The notes under the pieces: generated by a model
Seen by the model: the letters and a program-made list of their open reading frames with translations, nothing else
What the model was told of the DNA's origin: nothing
Database searches by the model: none
Made by a program: the position numbers and the translations under genes
In this document: piece by piece, positions 18,901 to 26,963 of the stretch
Layout: every line of letters starts with the position of its first letter
Numbering within the stretch: position 1 is the stretch's first letter
From: Pseudomonadota bacterium
GTDB taxonomy: Bacteria > Desulfobacterota > Syntrophobacteria > Syntrophobacterales > Syntrophobacteraceae
Assembly: GCA_023416335.1 (NCBI GenBank)
Contig: JAEZHY010000101.1
Span: forward strand, 1 to 64,000
Length of the DNA: 64,000 nucleotides
Direction of reading: 5' to 3'

Positions 18901-19434
18901 ATGCATACCCTTTCCTATTGGATAAACTCGCTTGCGAACATACTGAATGCAGTATCCCGATGGGTGCTGATCGTGGCAGGAATTACCATGAGCATCATCG
19001 TTTTCCTCCAGGTGTTCCTGCGTTTCACCTTTCAAATCCCCTTTCCCTGGTCTGAGGAAAGCGCCCGGTATCTCATGATCTGGATGGGGATGGTCGGTTC
19101 CGCCGTAGCACTCCGGCATGCCCGTCACATCGGCGTCACGATCCTGGTCGATCGCCTGCCTGGGCCTGTCCATCGGATAGTCATACCTCTGGCCGAATCG
19201 GCAATGATCGTTTTCCTGGTTGTGCTGGTAAGGGTGGGGCTTAAACTCGCCATCAAGAATTTTACGCAGTTTTCGCCGGCCATGAGCCTCCCCATGTTCT
19301 ACCCCTACCTGGCAGTTCCCGTGGGATGCGCTCTTATGATTCTCGAACTCCTTGCAAGCATGCTGCACCAATTCTTTCCCACGGCGGCGGGTGAAAACCG
19401 TCGGCAGCTTTCGACCTCCGAGACGCCGCTGTAG
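18901..19434 (+). CDS. dctQ: TRAP transporter small permease, DctQ family
   Basis: 177 residues with four hydrophobic helices. The ATG at 18901 follows GGAAG by six bases; an upstream in-frame start would run through the stem-loop and is unlikely. The DctQ hallmark FQIPFPWSEESARYLMIWMGMVG is present at the second helix. It pairs with DctM in the inner membrane and is needed for substrate translocation driven by an ion gradient. It is co-transcribed with dctP and dctM. Confidence 0.9.
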   Translation: MHTLSYWINSLANILNAVSRWVLIVAGITMSIIVFLQVFLRFTFQIPFPWSEESARYLMIWMGMVGSAVALRHARHIGVTILVDRLPGPVHRIVIPLAESAMIVFLVVLVRVGLKLAIKNFTQFSPAMSLPMFYPYLAVPVGCALMILELLASMLHQFFPTAAGENRRQLSTSETPL

Positions 19435-19461
19435 CAGAGTTTTTCCAGAAGGACCTTTCTC

Positions 19462-20742
19462 ATGAGCATCTTTGTTATTCTCGTCTTTATAGTGACCCTG
19501 GCGTTGGGTATGCCGATTGCCTTCTGCCTGGGTCTGACCTCTCTTGTCGCGCTGATCGGCATGGACGTGCCGCTGACTTTGATGGCCCAGCGTGTGTTTA
19601 CCGGAATGGATTCCTTCCCGCTCATGGCCGTGCCGTTTTTTGTGCTGGCCGGGGACCTGATGAACGCCGGAGGTACTACGCGCGGGCTGATCAATTTTGC
19701 CAACGTGATCGTAGGGAGGATCCGGGGCGGATTGGCGCATACGAACGTCGTCGCTTCCATGTTCCTCAGCGGGATCTCCGGGTCCGCCGTGGCCGATGCG
19801 TCGGCCATCGCAACCATTATGGTTCCGGGAATGGTCAAGGCGGGCTATGATACCGGCTTTGCCGCTGCCCTCACCGCTGCGTCTTCCACGATGGGACCGA
19901 TCATCCCCCCCTCCATCTTCATGGTCATCATGGGGGTTACGACCGGTGTCTCGATAGGGGCGCTTTTTGCCGCCGGATTTATACCCGGGGTCATCCTTGG
20001 TATATCGATGATGGGGCTTTCGTATTACCTCGCAGTGAAACGCAACTACCCCAAAGATCCCGAGCCCTTCACCCTTCGCAGGCTCTGGACGGCAACAAGG
20101 GACGCCGGCCCTGCGCTCCTTGCACCCGTAATCATCCTGGGCGGTATTCTGGGAGGCATCTTTACGCCGACCGAGGCTGCGGTTGTCGCGGTTGTCTACG
20201 CATTTCTGGTGGGCATGTTCTATTACAAGCAGTTGAACTGGCAGAATATCACGAAGATTCTCGTAAGCAGCGGCATTACTACGGCGGTACTTCTTTTCAT
20301 CATTGCATGTGCCAACATCTTTGCCTGGGTGTTGACTTCCGACCAGGTACCGCAACGCATCGCCCAGCAGATGCTGCACATGACGAAAGACCCTTATCTC
20401 ATTCTGCTCATAATCAACGGCTTCCTGCTTGTCGTCGGCATGTTCATGGAGGGCGGGGCGGCGATCATCATCCTTGCTCCGACCCTGATGAAAATCGCGG
20501 AAACCGTCGGCATCGATCCGCTGCACTTCAGCTTTGTTGTGGTGCTGAACATCGTTGTCGGCCTGCTTACCCCGCCCATGGGAGTTTGTTTGTTCGTCGT
20601 CTGCGGCATCACAGGGCATCCGCTCTCATCGATTATCAAGTCGGTCTTCCCGTTTATTTTGCTCGAGTTGGCTGTTCTTATGCTTGCAACTTATTTCCCG
20701 TGGATGGTACTGATCGTGCCGAGGCTTCTGGGATATGTTTAG
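19462..20742 (+). CDS. dctM: TRAP transporter large permease, DctM family
   Basis: 426 residues, about twelve hydrophobic segments. DctM signatures are plain: FPLMAVPFFVLAGDLMNAGG, SGISGSAVADASAIATIM, ASSTMGPIIPPSIFMVI, and the second-half GGIFTPTEAAVVAVVYAF. An AAGGA site precedes the ATG. It is the ion-coupled transport subunit of the TRAP system; the gap to dctQ is 27 bases. Confidence 0.93.
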   Translation: MSIFVILVFIVTLALGMPIAFCLGLTSLVALIGMDVPLTLMAQRVFTGMDSFPLMAVPFFVLAGDLMNAGGTTRGLINFANVIVGRIRGGLAHTNVVASMFLSGISGSAVADASAIATIMVPGMVKAGYDTGFAAALTAASSTMGPIIPPSIFMVIMGVTTGVSIGALFAAGFIPGVILGISMMGLSYYLAVKRNYPKDPEPFTLRRLWTATRDAGPALLAPVIILGGILGGIFTPTEAAVVAVVYAFLVGMFYYKQLNWQNITKILVSSGITTAVLLFIIACANIFAWVLTSDQVPQRIAQQMLHMTKDPYLILLIINGFLLVVGMFMEGGAAIIILAPTLMKIAETVGIDPLHFSFVVVLNIVVGLLTPPMGVCLFVVCGITGHPLSSIIKSVFPFILLELAVLMLATYFPWMVLIVPRLLGYV

Positions 20743-20783
20743 CCCGATTCCGAGAATGTAGGAGACGGCGACCAGGGATATTT

Positions 20784-21980
20784 ATGAAACATCAGGTATC
20801 AAAACTCGTTCAAAACGTTCGGCCTTCAGTTATCCGAGAGATGTCTCTCCGGGCTGAAGGCCTGGATAATGTTATTTCGCTTGGAATCGGCGAGCCCGAT
20901 TTCGATACGGAGCATTCCATCTGCAACGGGGCCTTTCGGGACGTTCTTTGCGGAGCGACCCACTATACGCCCTCGCAGGGGGACACGGAGCTTCTCCAGG
21001 CGCTGTGCGACACCGTCAATAAGCAGCACGGCCTCGATATCACCATCAGGAATGTCGTCGTTACCCTTGGCGGAATGGGTGCTCTCACGGCCTATTTCCG
21101 AACAATGCTCGACCCGGGTGATGTCGTGCTGATCCCGGAACCCTATTTCGGGTCGTACCGTCCTCATGTCGAATGGGCAAACGGCCGGGTGCGCGAGGTG
21201 CCCACGAACTTCGAGGACGGCTTCATTGTCCGGCCCGAAGCAATTGAGGAGGCGATCACCTCGGAATCTAAGGTGCTCCTGCTGAATTCTCCCAACAATC
21301 CGACCGGCGCGGTCATTCCAGGTAAAACTCTGGATGCGATAGCCGAGGTGGTGAAGCGCCGCGACCTGCTCGTCGTGAGCGACGAAGTCTACGACCGCCT
21401 TGTTTTCGACGGGGCCCGGCATGAATCGATCGTAACGCGTCCCGGCATGCGGGAACGGACCGTCGTGATCAACTCTTTTTCCAAGAGTTTTGCCATGACC
21501 GGGTGGCGCATCGGTTATGCTTACGGGCCGGAGTGGCTCATCGAGCCCATGACCAAGGTCGTCAGCCATTGCACTTCATGTACTCCTTCGGTGTCGCAGC
21601 GGGCGGCCCTTGCGGCCCTTCGCATGGACGAGGGCAGTGTCCGGAAAATGGCGGCAGAGTTCGAAGCCCGGCGCGATCTGCTTTATGAAGGTGTACGCAG
21701 GCTCCCCGGAGTCCGGGTCAACAAGCCCTCGGGGGCCTTCTATATGTTTGTGGATGTTTCCCGGATTACGGACGATCCCTACCGCTTTGCACTCGACCTC
21801 CTGGAGGAAGAGCGGGTCGTGGTGGTCCCCGGTTTTTGCTTCGGTCCTTCCGGCAAGGAATGCATCCGGCTGGCCTACACCGTGAACGGAGATATGATCG
21901 CCGAAGCCCTGGAGCGCATGGAACGCTTTATCCGCAAACGAATGGAAGCTCCCGGCGCGGTGGCGGCTGCAAGGAATTGA
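20784..21980 (+). CDS. Class I/II pyridoxal-phosphate aminotransferase (aspartate aminotransferase-like)
   Basis: 398 residues. The ATG at 20784 follows AGGGATATTT; the frame is open further upstream only because it overlaps dctM. Fold-type I features are complete: ISLGIGEPDFDT, the NSPNNPTGAV asparagine block, SDEVYDRLVFD, and the PLP lysine K234 in NSFSKSFAMTGWRIGY. The C-terminal substrate Arg lies in GKECIRLAYTVN. It transfers amino groups between an amino acid and a 2-oxo acid. It lies 41 bases after dctM, in the same orientation, so the transported ligand may be an amino or keto acid. Confidence 0.9.
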   Translation: MKHQVSKLVQNVRPSVIREMSLRAEGLDNVISLGIGEPDFDTEHSICNGAFRDVLCGATHYTPSQGDTELLQALCDTVNKQHGLDITIRNVVVTLGGMGALTAYFRTMLDPGDVVLIPEPYFGSYRPHVEWANGRVREVPTNFEDGFIVRPEAIEEAITSESKVLLLNSPNNPTGAVIPGKTLDAIAEVVKRRDLLVVSDEVYDRLVFDGARHESIVTRPGMRERTVVINSFSKSFAMTGWRIGYAYGPEWLIEPMTKVVSHCTSCTPSVSQRAALAALRMDEGSVRKMAAEFEARRDLLYEGVRRLPGVRVNKPSGAFYMFVDVSRITDDPYRFALDLLEEERVVVVPGFCFGPSGKECIRLAYTVNGDMIAEALERMERFIRKRMEAPGAVAAARN

Positions 21981-22002
21981 AGGAAAACAATTATATTCTA
22001 AG

Positions 22003-22225
22003 TTGCGTTCAAAACGATACCTAGAACCAAAAAGAGCGGGGGAATGATTCCCCCGCACCCCCCAGGATTTTCGGCCTTGCGTGCAAGAGCACGCGAGGCC
22101 GAGCGCTCGGCGCTGTCGGCGTCTGGCCGAAGGCCGCCGCCGTAGCGCAACGCTGAGCCGCGAAGCGGCGAGGGGGTGTGGGGGGGGGCGCCCCCCACGT
22201 TTTTATAGTAATTAGCTGAACGCAA
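22003..22225. repeat. Structured GC-rich element bounded by 9-bp inverted repeats
   Basis: Terminal arms TTGCGTTCA (22003-22011) and TGAACGCAA (22217-22225) enclose about 200 bases packed with hairpins: GCGGGGGAAT/ATTCCCCCGC (22036-22056), a GGCCTTGCGTGC/GCACGCGAGGCC stem, GCCGC/GCGGC, and a terminal G-rich/C-rich stem with a run of nine G. It looks like a MITE-like insertion or a structured RNA. There is no protein-coding content. Confidence 0.6.
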
Positions 22226-22250
22226 ATACGTGTCAAAGGTACGGAACTCA

Positions 22251-23651
22251 GTGGCGATATCGAAAAGCTTTATCAGGGAAGTCCGAGCCATAACCGGACC
22301 GAAGGGCTGCCTGGACGCTCCGGAAGACCTGCGCTGCTATTCCTACGATCTTTTTGCGCGGGGAATTCCGGAACTTGTCGTGCTGCCCGAGACGACGGAA
22401 CAGACGGCAAGCGTTTTAAAGCTCGCAAACGAGGCGGGCATTCCGGTGACGCCCAGGGGGGCGGGATCTTCCCTTACTGGCGGATCGGTCCCGATCCGAG
22501 GCGGTATTTCGCTCTGCCTTGCCCGGATGAACAAGATCCTGGAAATTTCCCCTCTGGACCGGCTGGCGCGGGTGCAGCCCGGAGTAGTAACGGCCGACTT
22601 TCAAAAGACCGTTCTCAGGCGGGGGCTCTTCTATCCGCCCGATCCTGCTTCCTCGCCCTTCTGCACCATCGGAGGAAACGCGGCCACCAACGCGGGGGGG
22701 CCGAGCGGGGTAAAATACGGCGTAACGCGCGACTACCTGCTGGGGCTCACGATGGCTGCCCCGTCGGGAGATGTCCTCGTTACGGGCGGCCGTTCGATGA
22801 AGAGCGTCACGGGCTACGATTTCACGCATTTCATTTGCGGCAGCGAAGGGATGCTCGGCGTCATCTCCGAGGTAACGGTCAAGCTTCTGCCCAAACCGGA
22901 AGCGGTACGGACACTCCTTGCCTTCTATCCGGACGTCGATTCCGCGGTGGAAAGCGTGGCCCTGATCATTTCCTCCGGAATCATTCCCAAGACCCTGGAA
23001 TTGATGGACCAGAACTTCCTGAGCGCGGTGGACGCCCTGTATCACTTCGATTTTCCCGAAGGCTCGGGGGCAGGGTTGCTCATCGAGGTTGACGGTCCGG
23101 CCCTGCTCGTGGACTCACAGGCCGGCAGCATCCTTGACCTGTGTGCTCGCGGGCGGGCCAAAACCGTGCAAAGCGCGCAAAACGAAGAAGAACGGGACAA
23201 ACTCTGGCGCGCGCGCCGGTCCGGCACAGCGGCGCTCGTGCGGCAGTCGAAGTTCCTGGTCACCATGGACATCGCCATCCCCATTTCCGGCATCGCCCAG
23301 GCTGTGCGGGAGATCCAGGACCTCGGCAGGAAATTCTCCATCCACGTCGTTATCATCGGGCATGCAGGCGACGGGAACCTTCACCCCATGTTCATCTACG
23401 ATCCGGACGACCCGAAGCAGGCGGAGGCCTTCCTGAATGCTGAAAAAGGCCTTTACGAAACCATGGTCCGGCTGCGCGGCACGCTTTCGGGCGAGCACGG
23501 CATCGGCATCGAGAAGGCGCAGTACCTCAGCCTGGAAAAGTCGGCTTTCGAACTCGATCTCAGCCGCCGGATGAAAGAAGTTTTCGATCCCAAACGAATC
23601 ATGAATCCCGGGAAGTGCGAATGGACGCAGCCAAAGCATCATCCGCACTGA
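22251..23651 (+). CDS. glcD: FAD-linked oxidase, GlcD-type (glycolate/lactate dehydrogenase subunit)
   Basis: About 466 residues. The GTG at 22251 gives the usual GlcD N-terminus (FIREVRAITGPKGCLDAPEDL); a GTG at 22230 adds seven residues but overlaps the edge of the hairpin element. The PCMH-type FAD-binding domain shows TPRGAGSSLTGGSVPIRGG, and GGNAATNAGGPSGVKYG follows. The C-terminal half has VIIGHAGDGNLHPMFIYDP and LSGEHGIGIEKAQYL. It oxidises a 2-hydroxy acid (glycolate, D-lactate or similar), passing electrons to the iron-sulfur partner GlcF. It overlaps glcF by 31 bases. Confidence 0.9.
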   Translation: MAISKSFIREVRAITGPKGCLDAPEDLRCYSYDLFARGIPELVVLPETTEQTASVLKLANEAGIPVTPRGAGSSLTGGSVPIRGGISLCLARMNKILEISPLDRLARVQPGVVTADFQKTVLRRGLFYPPDPASSPFCTIGGNAATNAGGPSGVKYGVTRDYLLGLTMAAPSGDVLVTGGRSMKSVTGYDFTHFICGSEGMLGVISEVTVKLLPKPEAVRTLLAFYPDVDSAVESVALIISSGIIPKTLELMDQNFLSAVDALYHFDFPEGSGAGLLIEVDGPALLVDSQAGSILDLCARGRAKTVQSAQNEEERDKLWRARRSGTAALVRQSKFLVTMDIAIPISGIAQAVREIQDLGRKFSIHVVIIGHAGDGNLHPMFIYDPDDPKQAEAFLNAEKGLYETMVRLRGTLSGEHGIGIEKAQYLSLEKSAFELDLSRRMKEVFDPKRIMNPGKCEWTQPKHHPH

Positions 23652-24904
23652 GGGTGCAGGATATAATCCAGTGTGAGCACTGCGGGCGCTGCCTGGAGGT
23701 CTGTCCGACCTACCAGGTATCGCGTACGGAAACGCTGAGCGCCCGCGGACGGTGGGACCTCATCAGCGGGGCCGTCTCCGGCGAACTGACGCCCGGCCCC
23801 CGCTATTTCGAATCCCTTTCCCAGTGCCTGCACTGCATGGCCTGTTCCGCCATATGCCCCAAGGGAGTCAACGTGGAGCATATGGTACGAGGGGCTAAGG
23901 CGGATTTTCCTCAGGACGGCTTCCAGGCCTTCGTGCGGAAGGCGGTTTTCAAGGGCGTGCTCATGAACCGCCCAATGATGAAAACCTTCATCCGGGCAAT
24001 TACGCTTGCGAGGCGATTCTTTCCCGCCGGATCTGACCGCGTATCCCGGCACCTGCCCCTCTTTCTTACCGACCTGCTGAACGGTTTCGCCATCCCCCAC
24101 ATGGAAAGCCGGTCTCTCTTCCGGAAATTTCCGGCGAAAGTCCCTGCGGCAAAGGACGTTCCATTTCAGGGGACCGTCGCCTACTTTTCCGGCTGCTTCA
24201 ACTCGCTGGTCGATCCCGTTCCGGCGGAAGACACGATTCACGTGCTTGCCGAAAACGGCTTCGACATCCTCATCCCGCCCGACCAGACCTGCTGCGGCGC
24301 GCCGCTCTTCTTCTCCGGCGACCGGGAAATGACGCTCGGAATGATACGGAAAAACACTCAGGTGCTGGAGGGCGCGGACAGGGTGCTCACCTCATGCGCA
24401 ACCTGCGGGAGCATGCTGAGAAACGAATATCCGGCCCTGTCGGAAGACTATCCCGCGCTGTCCCGAAAAGCCAGGGCATTGGCTTCGCGAACCGTGGATT
24501 TCGCGGAACTGCTCAAGGGGATCGACATTCGGAAAGGGCGCATTCCCATCAATCGGCGGGTGACGGTTCACGACCCGTGCGATCTGGTGCGGGGGCAGGG
24601 GATCTCAAACGAAATAAGAGAGGTCCTGTCCGCTATTCCGGGCCTGGAGATTGTGGAGATGGAACACTCTGCCCGCTGCTGCGGCGGAGGAGGCACCTTC
24701 AGCCTGAGCCACCCGGAACTGGCAGAAGCGATCGGGGAAAAGAAAATCCAAAGCATCCTCGATACCGGAGCGTCTATGGTGGTAACTGGCTGCCCCGGAT
24801 GCATTCTGCAAATCGGACGGATCCTGGCGCGGGAAGGATATGCGATTCCGGTTGTTCATCCAGCGGAGTTGCTCGCAGCTTCTTATGGGTATCGCAGGCT
24901 TTAA
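23621..24904 (+). CDS. glcF: Iron-sulfur subunit of glycolate/lactate oxidase, GlcF-type
   Basis: 427 residues. The ATG at 23621 has GGGAAG five bases upstream, inside the end of glcD. Two 4Fe-4S motifs open the protein (CEHCGRCLEVCPT and CLHCMACSAICPKG). Two CCG (heterodisulfide-reductase-like) domains follow: TCCGAPLFFSGD with CATCGSM, and ARCCGGGGTFSL with GCPGCILQI. It carries electrons from the GlcD flavin to a quinone or other acceptor. Its 3' end (24831-24904 and some 25 bases beyond) has a diverged second copy at 30988-31086, on the far side of the inserted methyltransferase/ATPase operon. Confidence 0.9.
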   Translation: MDAAKASSALRVQDIIQCEHCGRCLEVCPTYQVSRTETLSARGRWDLISGAVSGELTPGPRYFESLSQCLHCMACSAICPKGVNVEHMVRGAKADFPQDGFQAFVRKAVFKGVLMNRPMMKTFIRAITLARRFFPAGSDRVSRHLPLFLTDLLNGFAIPHMESRSLFRKFPAKVPAAKDVPFQGTVAYFSGCFNSLVDPVPAEDTIHVLAENGFDILIPPDQTCCGAPLFFSGDREMTLGMIRKNTQVLEGADRVLTSCATCGSMLRNEYPALSEDYPALSRKARALASRTVDFAELLKGIDIRKGRIPINRRVTVHDPCDLVRGQGISNEIREVLSAIPGLEIVEMEHSARCCGGGGTFSLSHPELAEAIGEKKIQSILDTGASMVVTGCPGCILQIGRILAREGYAIPVVHPAELLAASYGYRRL

Positions 24905-25167
24905 GAACCTCGTGGTTTGCCGACGCGCTTTTATGCTGATTTCGATGAAATCAGCAACGAAGATCCCGTGAGGAATCAAAAGATTTTCCATGCGAAACAA
25001 CGAGAAAGAATGGCGGCAGAGTTTTTGGGCCTTGGCCAGCGAAGGTTTGCGAGAAAGATGGAACTTTGTTAGCTCACTGTAAAATCGGTGCTAACAAATG
25101 AGCTTTTCGTGCCGCCCTCTACTGGTGTGAAAATCAGTCTGTGATTCTCTATTTGCTATCAAGCAGA
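24905..25167. other. Left junction of the accessory island
   Basis: Base composition shifts from GC-rich to AT-rich here. A stem TTTGTTAGC/GCTAACAAA (25065-25098) could terminate the minus-strand operon. TGCCGCCCTCTACTGG (25110-25125) is the exact inverse of 32022-32037. Read on the minus strand, this spot encodes FTPVEGGTKSSF, similar to the C-terminus of the broken nuclease-like gene at 31449-32054. Confidence 0.45.
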
Positions 25168-25863
25168 TCAGGCCCTCTCAAACCATTGCGATCCAGCCAT
25201 TGAGTTGTGAAAAAATAATTGACCTTGTTCTTTGGAAATTGCAAGGCTGGGGAATGCTTTCCGTATTTCAGCTGTCCTGGCAAGCAAGTCTCTCAACTTA
25301 AGGACGCCGAGATGGCAAGCGACTAGAGAACAGAGGACGGATGGCAAGGTCATATTCGGAATGGGTAGTCTCAACGCATTCAGGACGCGCTTATCCAAAA
25401 AACTCCAATCAATCGTGTAATTCTTTGGCAAGGGCGCAGGTTCTAAGTCCGGCTTTCCCTTCGAGAAGACGTGCGCATGAAGGAGTGGATGATCAATATC
25501 GCCCACCTCAGGATGGAAATCAAATCGCAGATTTTCAAAAGCTTCGATGACACTTTTCTGTTTGTCACGCTTGAAATAGGCGAGATACACTGATGATCGT
25601 GTGTGAAGAAAATCATTCTGCAAATATTGAAAATTTGCATCCACCAAAATATCAACATGCTGGTACTGGTCCGTACTTTTGCTGACTGGCCATTCTGAAA
25701 GAAAAATCGGCTTTTTAAGACGTGCCCTTCGATATCCATTTCCTAGGGTTTCATCTGCGAATTCGAGCTTATAGGGGTAAAAGCCGTATGCCCGCGCGAT
25801 AAGGCCAAAACTCTCGTAGAATTCTCTGTACGCCTGAATAATTGATTTATTACGGTTCTTCAT
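25168..25863 (-). CDS. Unknown protein, last gene of the methyltransferase/double-GHKL operon
   Basis: 231 residues from the ATG at 25863, which sits one base after the upstream stop (TGA-g-ATG), indicating coupled translation. No known enzyme motif is certain. Visible features: a basic, aromatic N-terminus (SIIQAYREFYESFGLIARAYG), a beta-rich middle (QYQHVDILVDANFQYL), and a His-rich stretch FDFHPEVGDIDHPLLHAHVF. The HPLLHAHV part faintly recalls the HPxxHxH block of DUF2290-type proteins. A helical C-terminus follows (LPSVLCSLVACHLGVLKLRDLL). No signal or membrane segment. Being last in a defence-like operon it is a candidate effector, but this is inference only. Confidence 0.6.
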   Translation of the reverse strand: MKNRNKSIIQAYREFYESFGLIARAYGFYPYKLEFADETLGNGYRRARLKKPIFLSEWPVSKSTDQYQHVDILVDANFQYLQNDFLHTRSSVYLAYFKRDKQKSVIEAFENLRFDFHPEVGDIDHPLLHAHVFSKGKPDLEPAPLPKNYTIDWSFLDKRVLNALRLPIPNMTLPSVLCSLVACHLGVLKLRDLLARTAEIRKAFPSLAISKEQGQLFFHNSMAGSQWFERA

Positions 25864-25864
25864 C

Positions 25865-26947
25865 TCAGTACAGCCCCACCCAAGGTGCCAATTCATTAAA
25901 CACATCCAGGCGGATGCGCGATAGATCAGCCCCAGCTGGAAACCAGCTTATCTCCCCCTTAGAATTACTATCGCTCACCGGTTGCCGAGTTACCATACAG
26001 TAGTAACCCGCTCGTTCACCCGATTGAGGATCATCACATTTTTGGACTGGAAAACCTTTCGCGTTGGCAAGTGCAAGTCCGTCTTTACACCCGTTCTCAT
26101 TGAATAGTTCTTCGAGCTTATGTCGCCACCACCATTTATGGAGATCAGAAAAAGGCCCATCGTAACGAGCCTCTTTGAATATACCTTGAATTTCGGGATT
26201 CGAAAAATCTGAGGGGTCAATGTTGAGGAAGCTGGCCGCAGGTATCTCAGAGACGAGGATGCCAGGAAACCGAAGTAGGGAGGTGTATAACCAATTACCC
26301 AAAATCCGAGGCATCCTCTTCGTCAATTCTTTGGTGGTTTCTTCGGCTTTATCTCGGCGAAAGGGCATAATTTCTTCAAGGAAACCTTGCTCACCCGAAC
26401 CGTAAAGGGCAACTCGGTCTTCTATCCCAGGATGTCCTAGAATGGATGCAAGAGCAGCTGCTGGGGTAGCCCGACTTTCTTTCGGTATTTTGGGATAGAT
26501 TTCCTCAATTTTAGCAAAGGCCCGAAATATGCAAGCACATTCGTTAGCAAGACCTTCTTCTGAGCTAAATTCAAGCAAAATGCGTTTCTTTTCCCACGGA
26601 GCCAGACTCTTCAGCAGTTCCTCACCGGCCGGTTCTCCTTCCCCTCTGGCGTATAAACATAATGGAAAACCAAGTGTATCAGCCACCGCAGCAACCATCG
26701 TTCCAGATAGGCCGATGAAACGTTCTCCTAAATCTGAAAGATCTTTATCGCAGACGATTAGAGCACCATCGGGTGCTTGCTCTCTTAAAATCTCCTCCAG
26801 TTGAGCTTCATACGTTTTCTTCTTTTCTTGTTCTCCTCGGCCATCAATACTTGAAATTTCGACCTCATCCTTCAATAATCTTTTCAATCGCCTTACAAGA
26901 TCATTTCTGCGATCATTCTTGTCCTCAAAGACAATAATCTTATTCAT
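25865..26947 (-). CDS. Receiver-like protein with large uncharacterised C-terminal domain
   Basis: 360 residues from the ATG at 26947 (GGAG nine bases upstream); an ATG at 26962 directly after the kinase stop is an alternative. The first 120 residues look like a CheY-type receiver: IIVFEDKNDRR gives the acidic pair E8/D9, and GALIVCDKDLSDLG offers D67 as phospho-acceptor. The usual C-terminal Lys is not evident (FPLCLYARGEG at that site), so signalling may be atypical. Residues about 130-360 match nothing I know; they contain a Trp-rich helix (DLHKWWWRHKLEELF) and YYCMVTRQPV. It presumably receives signal from the histidine kinase encoded just upstream. Confidence 0.65.
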   Translation of the reverse strand: MNKIIVFEDKNDRRNDLVRRLKRLLKDEVEISSIDGRGEQEKKKTYEAQLEEILREQAPDGALIVCDKDLSDLGERFIGLSGTMVAAVADTLGFPLCLYARGEGEPAGEELLKSLAPWEKKRILLEFSSEEGLANECACIFRAFAKIEEIYPKIPKESRATPAAALASILGHPGIEDRVALYGSGEQGFLEEIMPFRRDKAEETTKELTKRMPRILGNWLYTSLLRFPGILVSEIPAASFLNIDPSDFSNPEIQGIFKEARYDGPFSDLHKWWWRHKLEELFNENGCKDGLALANAKGFPVQKCDDPQSGERAGYYCMVTRQPVSDSNSKGEISWFPAGADLSRIRLDVFNELAPWVGLY

Positions 26948-26963
26948 GCTAGGGATCTCCATC

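Noticed and set aside
18886..20619. Long minus-strand open frame (577 codons) opposite the TRAP permease genes
   Set aside because: It mirrors dctQ and dctM in GC-rich DNA, has a His/Asp/Arg-rich low-complexity composition, no ribosome site and no motif.
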